11,122 nucleotides of DNA, from NCBI GenBank assembly GCA_013152695.1, contig JAADFV010000143.1, forward strand, positions 1 through 11,122, read 5' to 3'. Shown one piece after another: positions 6,694-11,122 of this stretch. The DNA is from Chloroflexota bacterium. GTDB lineage: Bacteria > Chloroflexota > Anaerolineae > J102. The notes beneath the pieces were generated by a model. It ran no database searches. It worked only from the letters and a program-made list of their open reading frames with translations, and had not been told where the DNA came from. Both the position numbers and the translations under genes were made by a program. How positions within the stretch are numbered: position 1 is the stretch's first letter; each line of letters starts with the position of its first letter.

Positions 6694-7578
6694 CTAGATA
6701 CTAGCAATGGCGGTTTCCCAGGCGGTAATTGCTTGTTGAGCCTGCTCGGGAGGAAGTGGGAGGAGGGGCGAGCGTGGTTGCCCCGCAGAGAAGCCGCGAT
6801 GGGCAAGGATGGCTTTGATGCCGGGAATGCCGTAGGCAGAAATCTCATTGTGCAGCTTGCTCACAGCCATTTGCAAGCGGGCGGCTGTGGCTATATCCCC
6901 TGCCTGCACGGCATCATACAGTTGCACCAGGATTTCTGGGATGATGTTGCCGAAGGCGAGAATACCGCCGGCTGCACCCATGGCCAAAGCCTGTAACTGG
7001 CCATTGGGATTGCCGCAAAAAATGGCAAAATCAGCAGGAGCATGGGCGATTTGCAGGGAAACTCGCCGGGGGTTACTGGAGGAGTCTTTGATACCGACAA
7101 TGTTGGGGTGATGGGCCAGCTCTAGAATCAGCTCGACAGGCAGCTCGTAGGCAGTAAAGGGTGGGACGTTGTAAAACAGGATGGGTAAGGGACTGTTGTC
7201 TGCCAGCGTTTGGTAAAAAGCGCGCTGTGCAGCCGTACGTCCCCGCGTGTAGTAAACCGGAGTGACCACAAGAGCTGCATCTGCCCCGGCTGCGGCAGCC
7301 GCCTCGTGCAAATAACGCATCGTTCGGCGAACACTTTCACCCCCACAGCCTACGAGCATAATCTTATCTTCAGGAATAGCGGCACGGGCAGCCTCGAGGA
7401 CGGGTGCTCGCTCTGCCTCATCGACATAGACGAACTCGCCCGTGCTGCCGAAAATCAGGAGACCATGAACACCCGTTTGCAACCAGCGATCGATGTTCCT
7501 AGCCATTGCCTGAGGGTTGGCTACATCGTCGATAAATGGAGTGACGCAGGCAGGAATGATGCCGTGTAAATGGTTCAT
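6694..7578 (-). CDS. DapA/N-acetylneuraminate lyase superfamily aldolase or dehydratase, substrate unknown
   Basis: A 294-residue class I (Schiff-base) TIM-barrel enzyme. Visible active-site elements are the carboxylate-binding loop G44-S-T-G-E48, tyrosine Y136 in LFYNVPP and the Schiff-base lysine K164 in VGIKDSS. In true dihydrodipicolinate synthase (E. coli DapA) an arginine follows YNVPS at position 138; here the equivalent residue is F141 (YNVPPFTAYEL). Lysine biosynthesis is therefore doubtful, and a 2-keto-3-deoxy sugar acid or 4-hydroxy-2-oxoglutarate type aldolase is more likely. I start at the ATG at 7578 because AAGGAG (7588-7583) sits 4 bp upstream; an open frame extends further 5' but passes through the predicted promoter. 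It is divergent from the MBL hydrolase gene and convergent with the ppk-TPR unit. Confidence 0.88.
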   Translation of the reverse strand: MNHLHGIIPACVTPFIDDVANPQAMARNIDRWLQTGVHGLLIFGSTGEFVYVDEAERAPVLEAARAAIPEDKIMLVGCGGESVRRTMRYLHEAAAAAGADAALVVTPVYYTRGRTAAQRAFYQTLADNSPLPILFYNVPPFTAYELPVELILELAHHPNIVGIKDSSSNPRRVSLQIAHAPADFAIFCGNPNGQLQALAMGAAGGILAFGNIIPEILVQLYDAVQAGDIATAARLQMAVSKLHNEISAYGIPGIKAILAHRGFSAGQPRSPLLPLPPEQAQQAITAWETAIASI

Positions 7579-7625
7579 GATGCTCCTTGGAAGATGTGCG
7601 GAGATGAAAACGTGTACGTCATGCC

Positions 7626-7654
7626 ATTGTAATACCAGCGCCAGCATAGTCCAA
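7626..7654 (-). promoter_or_regulatory. sigma-70-like promoter of the DapA-family gene
   Basis: On the minus strand TTGGAC (7654-7649) is separated by 17 bp from TACAAT (7631-7626, 5 of 6 to the -10 consensus). The predicted start near 7619 gives a leader of about 40 nt that contains the AAGGAG ribosome binding site. Its agreement with the chosen start codon supports both calls. Confidence 0.5.
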
Positions 7655-7690
7655 GTCCTGGCACCACCGTTCGCACGCCGGGTGCTGCTC

Positions 7691-7714
7691 CAGCTTGACG
7701 GATTGACCAAGCTG
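7691..7714. promoter_or_regulatory. candidate operator: perfect 7-bp inverted repeat CAGCTTG-N10-CAAGCTG
   Basis: CAGCTTG (7691-7697) and CAAGCTG (7708-7714) form a perfect dyad with a 10-bp spacer. It overlaps the -35 box of the plus-strand promoter and lies about 40 bp upstream of the -35 of the divergent promoter. The arm-to-arm distance of about 17 bp and the position are typical of a dimeric regulator site, but no regulator gene is present in the window. Confidence 0.35.
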
Positions 7715-7723
7715 CGATACATT
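7695..7723 (+). promoter_or_regulatory. sigma-70-like promoter of the MBL hydrolase gene
   Basis: TTGACG (7695-7700, 5 of 6) is followed after 17 bp by TACATT (7718-7723, 4 of 6). Transcription would begin near 7730, leaving a leader of about 110 nt before the ATG at 7840. Within that leader I find no convincing riboswitch or terminator fold. Confidence 0.45.
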
Positions 7724-7839
7724 GACAGGGAAGCTCCATCGCTCCACTGTCCGGCTCCCGCTCCGCTTTTCTGTGGCCGGAGAGAACAGGCAGCACTCGT
7801 CTCATGAAGTGGACATCCTCATTTGGAGAAAGGTATCCC

Positions 7840-8748
7840 ATGTACGAAATCATCGATCTACATTTCCAAGGTCAACCTGAAATCATTGCCAGCTATGTGC
7901 TTCGTGGACCCAATGGGGTCGTCCTCATAGAAACAGGACCTGGTTCCACTGTGAACAACCTCAAAGCCGCGCTTGATAACCTGGGAATCGAGCTGAAGGA
8001 GATCAGCGACATCTTTATCACGCATATTCATTTGGATCATGCCGGTGCGGCCGGACGCCTGGCACGAGACACGGGTGCCACCGTTCATGTCCATGCTGTC
8101 GGCGCTCCTCACATGATCGATCCCAGTCGTTTGCTCAAGTCGGCACGACGTATCTACGGCGACCTTATGGATCCGCTGTGGGGTGAGTTCCTGCCCGTGC
8201 CAGAAGAACAGGTGCATGTCATCGCTGGTGATAGCGAGATCGAGGCCGCGGGCCTGAGGATTAAGGCCATCGATACCCCCGGCCATGCCTACCACCACCT
8301 GGTCTACCTGCTGGATGGTCTTTGCTTTACCGGCGATATAGCGGCCGTACGCCTGCCTGGCTATGACCATATTCGCCTCCCCACGCCACCTCCTGACATC
8401 AACCTGCCTGCCTGGCACCGTAGTCTCGAGCGCCTGGAGGAGCTCCACCCCGACCGTCTCCTCCTGACGCATTTCGGCGCTGTGACGAAAGACGTTGTAG
8501 GCCATCTGCGCGGTGTTGCCGCCGGCCTCGATGCCTATGCCGAATTCTTCCGTCCACGCTGGCAGGCCGAGGAACCAGTGGAGTCGGCAACAACGGCATT
8601 TCAGCGCTGGGTGGCGCAAAAAGCAGAGGCCGATGGTTGTGATCCCGACGCCGTACACCGTTATGAAGTGGTAGTGCCCTCCTACATGCAGGCGACGGGA
8701 ATGTATCGCTATTTCCGTAAATTCGAAGCGGAACAACCATCCTCTTGA
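7840..8748 (+). CDS. MBL-fold metallohydrolase
   Basis: A 302-residue cytoplasmic hydrolase of the metallo-beta-lactamase fold. All expected binuclear metal ligands are present: H62-x-H64-x-D66-H67 in THIHLDHAGA, H149 in DTPGHAYHH, D166 in FTGDIA and H211 in LLTHFGA. The C-terminal region (about residues 220-300) is helical and adds to the core domain. The start at the ATG at 7840 is chosen because GGAGAAAGG (7825-7833) lies 6 bp upstream; an in-frame ATG at 7804 is less favourable. The substrate cannot be read from the sequence: glyoxalase II-like thioesterase, lactonase and other hydrolase activities are all possible. It is divergently transcribed from the aldolase gene and its stop lies 23 bp from the convergent solute-binding protein gene. 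Confidence 0.9.
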   Translation: MYEIIDLHFQGQPEIIASYVLRGPNGVVLIETGPGSTVNNLKAALDNLGIELKEISDIFITHIHLDHAGAAGRLARDTGATVHVHAVGAPHMIDPSRLLKSARRIYGDLMDPLWGEFLPVPEEQVHVIAGDSEIEAAGLRIKAIDTPGHAYHHLVYLLDGLCFTGDIAAVRLPGYDHIRLPTPPPDINLPAWHRSLERLEELHPDRLLLTHFGAVTKDVVGHLRGVAAGLDAYAEFFRPRWQAEEPVESATTAFQRWVAQKAEADGCDPDAVHRYEVVVPSYMQATGMYRYFRKFEAEQPSS

Positions 8749-8763
8749 CGGGCCTGATCAGAA

Positions 8764-8789
8764 GCATCTTCTCAGTCGCAAGAAGGTGC
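8764..8789. terminator. hairpin between convergent genes, possible bidirectional terminator
   Basis: GCATCTTCT (8764-8772) pairs with AGAAGGTGC (8781-8789) over 9 positions with one G-T pair and an 8-nt loop. It sits in and just past the convergent gene ends and overlaps the stop codon of the minus-strand gene. Neither strand has a T-run after the stem, so it is not a classical intrinsic terminator. Confidence 0.3.
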
Positions 8790-10190
8790 CTGCCAGTCGG
8801 GATGGTGGGTTTTCCATTCATCGACGAGCTGTTGCAATTTTACCACAGCCCGTTGCCAGGCCACTTCTGGCGACTGCCCGCCCAGTGTGATTTCCTGCAG
8901 CATCGTTCCGATTACGCCCGGTGCGGCGAAGACAGCATCACCCCAAGGTGGAGGTGTGTCTGAACGTTGGAAGTGGCCATTGCGCACCGAACCCATGTTC
9001 ATGGCAGGATGATTGGTGTAGGGTACCCACTCTTGAAATGCTTGCAACCAGCGGGCGTGCTGTTTGGCGTAGGCTGATTTGTCTTGAAGTGCCAGTTGTT
9101 GCACAGAGTGTAAGGGAGGAATCATGTGGCCGGGAACAGTCATGTCATAGCGCAGGAGACGATCCCCACTAACGAGCCACTGTAAAAAATCTTGAGCTTC
9201 AGCTTGATGACGAGTACCGGCGGCAATGGCAAAGCGACTCCACACGCCCAGGGTCACCTTTTCTTCCCCCCAAGGCGGGAAAACCAGAGCCACGCGATCG
9301 ATCATTTCGGGCGAATGCTCGGCCATGGTTACGCCCAGGCGACCGGCGTACATGGCCATCGCCGCTCTACCCCGCAAAAAGGCGTCGATCTGCTCTTTGT
9401 ACCCCCAAACCGTAAAGCCGGGAGGGGCATATTGCGTTAATTTTGCCCATTTTTGCACTGCTTCCAGAGCTTCGGGCTGATCGAATGCGATATCACCCTC
9501 ACACGTAAAGTAATCTCCCCCGTTTTGCCACAAAAAAGTGGAGAAATAGTTGACGGTAGCAATATTTTGTCCCCCTGGCAGGGCAATACCGTAAATCTCA
9601 CCGTGAGTCAGGGTTTGCGCAGCGGCGAGCACATCCTCGTAGCTTGTCGGCAAGGATAGACCGGCCTGGGCAAAGAGGTCGGAGCGTACCCAGAGACCGT
9701 AGACGCTGATGGCATAGGGGACGGCGTAAATATGCCCCTTGTAACGGAAGAGACTGCCATCTACATAATCGTCGCTGCCGATGGCCGCCACCAAATCATC
9801 GAGGGGCAAAAGATAACCGGCTTCGACCCAATCGGTCATCAAAGTCGGCTCGATTTCAAAAATGCCGAGGTCGGCGCCAGAAGCCAGAGCCGTCAAAAGA
9901 CGGCGTCCTCGCGAGGCAGGCGAGGCCAGGATGATGTCGATTTCAACGTTGGGATGGAGGTTCTGGTATTCGGTGACCAGCGATTTGAGCACCACCAGCT
10001 GGGCGGGATCGGCCTCGGTGGTAAAGAAGGGGATGACAACAGGACCACTGTTGGTAAGGGTGGGTGAAGGTGCGGGCGTGATGGTTGGCTGTGAGCGAGC
10101 GCTACGACACCCTACCAGGATCACACTCCCCAAACACAGAGCTAGAGCCAAGCGAATCAGTAAACGGGTAGAACACAAGGCGCTACGCAT
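8772..10190 (-). CDS. ABC transporter extracellular solute-binding lipoprotein (family 1, sugar type)
   Basis: A 472-residue substrate-binding protein for an ABC importer, probably of carbohydrate. Residues 1-27 are a lipoprotein signal peptide (MRSALCSTRLLIRL, a Leu/Ala core, lipobox L25-V-G-C28). A Thr/Pro-rich spacer (about 34-46) follows, and then the periplasmic-binding fold begins at PVVIPFFTTEAD. Family 1 features include ADLGIFEIEP, YLLPLDDLV, the IYAVPYAISVYGLWVRSDLF block (154-173), and aromatic-rich segments that usually stack on sugars. Length is typical. The ATG at 10190 is required to keep the signal peptide. No Shine-Dalgarno sits at a usable distance (GGAGG at 10214-10210 is 19 bp away), and a near-consensus promoter predicts a leaderless mRNA. 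It follows the permease gene by 65 bp. Confidence 0.93.
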   Translation of the reverse strand: MRSALCSTRLLIRLALALCLGSVILVGCRSARSQPTITPAPSPTLTNSGPVVIPFFTTEADPAQLVVLKSLVTEYQNLHPNVEIDIILASPASRGRRLLTALASGADLGIFEIEPTLMTDWVEAGYLLPLDDLVAAIGSDDYVDGSLFRYKGHIYAVPYAISVYGLWVRSDLFAQAGLSLPTSYEDVLAAAQTLTHGEIYGIALPGGQNIATVNYFSTFLWQNGGDYFTCEGDIAFDQPEALEAVQKWAKLTQYAPPGFTVWGYKEQIDAFLRGRAAMAMYAGRLGVTMAEHSPEMIDRVALVFPPWGEEKVTLGVWSRFAIAAGTRHQAEAQDFLQWLVSGDRLLRYDMTVPGHMIPPLHSVQQLALQDKSAYAKQHARWLQAFQEWVPYTNHPAMNMGSVRNGHFQRSDTPPPWGDAVFAAPGVIGTMLQEITLGGQSPEVAWQRAVVKLQQLVDEWKTHHPDWQAPSCD

Positions 10191-10198
10191 GATGATTC

Positions 10199-10227
10199 AT
10201 TATAGCCGTCCTCCAATTGCCTGACAA
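10199..10227 (-). promoter_or_regulatory. near-consensus promoter of the solute-binding protein gene
   Basis: On the minus strand TTGTCA (10227-10222, 5 of 6) is followed after exactly 17 bp by a perfect TATAAT (10204-10199). The predicted transcription start, about 7 bp further, is near 10192, only about 2 nt before the ATG at 10190. It lies wholly in the 65-bp gap after the permease stop codon, so the binding protein can be transcribed independently of the transporter genes upstream. Confidence 0.6.
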
Positions 10228-10255
10228 GCACCCGAGTTTCGAGCCAGCGCTTGCT

Positions 10256-11122
10256 TCAGGAGAGGTTCTCTTCGGCATTGGCATAGAGGGCAAAATAGCC
10301 CCAAGACATGAGCATTAACAACACCAGCATGGCCGTAGCCGTGGCTGCGGCCGGGCCTATTTGCTGGGCGTCGAAGGCAAGATAGCGTACCAACACCGGT
10401 AAAGTCGTCGTGCCAAAGAGCGGTCCCCCAAAAGCAAAGAGATAAACAATGTCGAATTGGCGAAAAGTCCAGATAGTGCGTAAAAGCAGGGTGACGATGA
10501 TAACGGGGAGCAGCCAGGGCCAGGTGATGTAACGAAATAACTGCCAGGAGCTGGCGCCATCCAATCGCGCTGCCTCCTCCAGTTCCACAGGGATTACCTG
10601 TAGCCGCGCCAGGGTCATCATCACCACGAAAGGGGTATATTTCCAGATGCCGGCAATGATAACGAAGAGCAGTGCTGTATGCGGCTTGGCGAGGAAGGCG
10701 ATGGGGCGCTCGATCAGGCCGAAATCCATCAACATGCGGTTGAACACGCCCATGGTAGGATCGAGGATGAAGCGCCAGGTGAGGGAGAGGACGATGGCGG
10801 GGACCAGGTAAGGAAAGAGCACCATACCCCGCGCAATGTTGCGTCCCTTCAACTCCTGATGCAAAAGCAAGGAGATGGCCACGCCCAAGATAAATTGAAA
10901 GACGGTGGTGCTAATGACCCACACAAATGACCGAACCAGCGACTGCCAAAACAAGGGCTTGCTGAACAGCCAGATGTAGTTGTTCAGGCCATTGAAGGTC
11001 ATTTTCAGGGTAGCCGATTCGATTTGAAAGAAGCTGGCGTACAGTCCCTGGAGCATGGGAAGGATGGCGAATATCAGCACCAAAAGGATGGCGGGAGAAA
11101 TCATCAGGATGGCGAGGCGGTA
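10256..11122 (-). CDS. ABC transporter permease, MalF/UgpA-like (5' end outside window)
   Basis: Inner-membrane permease of a CUT1-type sugar importer. About six transmembrane segments are visible (numbered from the ATG at 11104: roughly 2-24, 56-81, 93-114, 143-166, 199-217, 255-276). The cytoplasmic EAA loop that docks on the ATPase is clear: EEAARLDGASSWQLF, with E177-A-A, G183, I193 and P196. The frame stays open through the right edge, with YRLAIL encoded upstream of the ATG and continuing the typical MalF N-terminus, so the gene is truncated by the window. The second permease and any ATPase are not in view; they may lie to the right. The solute-binding protein gene follows 65 bp downstream. 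Confidence 0.92.
   Translation of the reverse strand, partial: YRLAILMISPAILLVLIFAILPMLQGLYASFFQIESATLKMTFNGLNNYIWLFSKPLFWQSLVRSFVWVISTTVFQFILGVAISLLLHQELKGRNIARGMVLFPYLVPAIVLSLTWRFILDPTMGVFNRMLMDFGLIERPIAFLAKPHTALLFVIIAGIWKYTPFVVMMTLARLQVIPVELEEAARLDGASSWQLFRYITWPWLLPVIIVTLLLRTIWTFRQFDIVYLFAFGGPLFGTTTLPVLVRYLAFDAQQIGPAAATATAMLVLLMLMSWGYFALYANAEENLS

Noticed and set aside
7730..7839. Riboswitch or T-box in the MBL gene leader
   Set aside because: The leader is GC-rich with partial complementarity only; no conserved riboswitch or T-box motif is recognisable.
7858..8736. Long antisense open frame (292 codons) opposite the MBL hydrolase gene
   Set aside because: The plus strand carries all the metal-binding motifs; the antisense product shows none and has no ribosome binding site.

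Overview
The window looks like a chromosomal segment of a free-living bacterium of moderate GC content, most plausibly from the Chloroflexota (Anaerolineae/Caldilineae-like). That placement is an inference. It rests on the lipoprotein with a Thr/Pro-rich linker, the N-succinylamino-acid racemase/COG3375-type GNAT pair, poor Shine-Dalgarno conservation at several genes, and degenerate intergenic repeats of a style I associate with that phylum. No tRNA, rRNA, CRISPR array, transposase or phage gene is visible.

Layout: (1) Positions 1-244 hold no convincing gene but carry a degenerate 8-bp-period tandem repeat. (2) Positions 245-2244, minus strand, form a two-gene unit: a GNAT acyltransferase (COG3375-like) followed by an enolase-superfamily o-succinylbenzoate synthase / N-succinylamino-acid racemase (MenC/NSAR), with a good promoter upstream. 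Such pairs are known in a pathway that converts D-amino acids irreversibly to L-amino acids through N-succinyl intermediates. (3) Positions 2245-2863 are about 620 bp of non-coding DNA with two distinct inverted-repeat structures and the probable ppk promoter. (4) Positions 2864-6581, plus strand: polyphosphate kinase 1 with an unusual N-terminal helix-hairpin-helix-like module, then a membrane-anchored protein whose C-terminal TPR segment lies in the -1 frame, so the gene as given carries a frameshift. (5) Positions 6694-7578, minus: a DapA/NAL-superfamily class I aldolase that lacks the DHDPS signature arginine. (6) Positions 7840-8748, plus: an MBL-fold metallohydrolase, divergent from the aldolase, with back-to-back promoters and a candidate operator between them. 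(7) Positions 8772-11122, minus: a sugar-type (CUT1-like) ABC transporter, with a MalF-like permease cut by the window edge followed by a lipoprotein substrate-binding protein that appears to have its own near-consensus promoter and a leaderless start.

Taken together the region is mostly ordinary metabolism and transport. The least ordinary items are the HhH-PPK1 fusion paired with a membrane TPR protein, the nested inverted-repeat elements upstream of it, and the apparently leaderless solute-binding protein gene.
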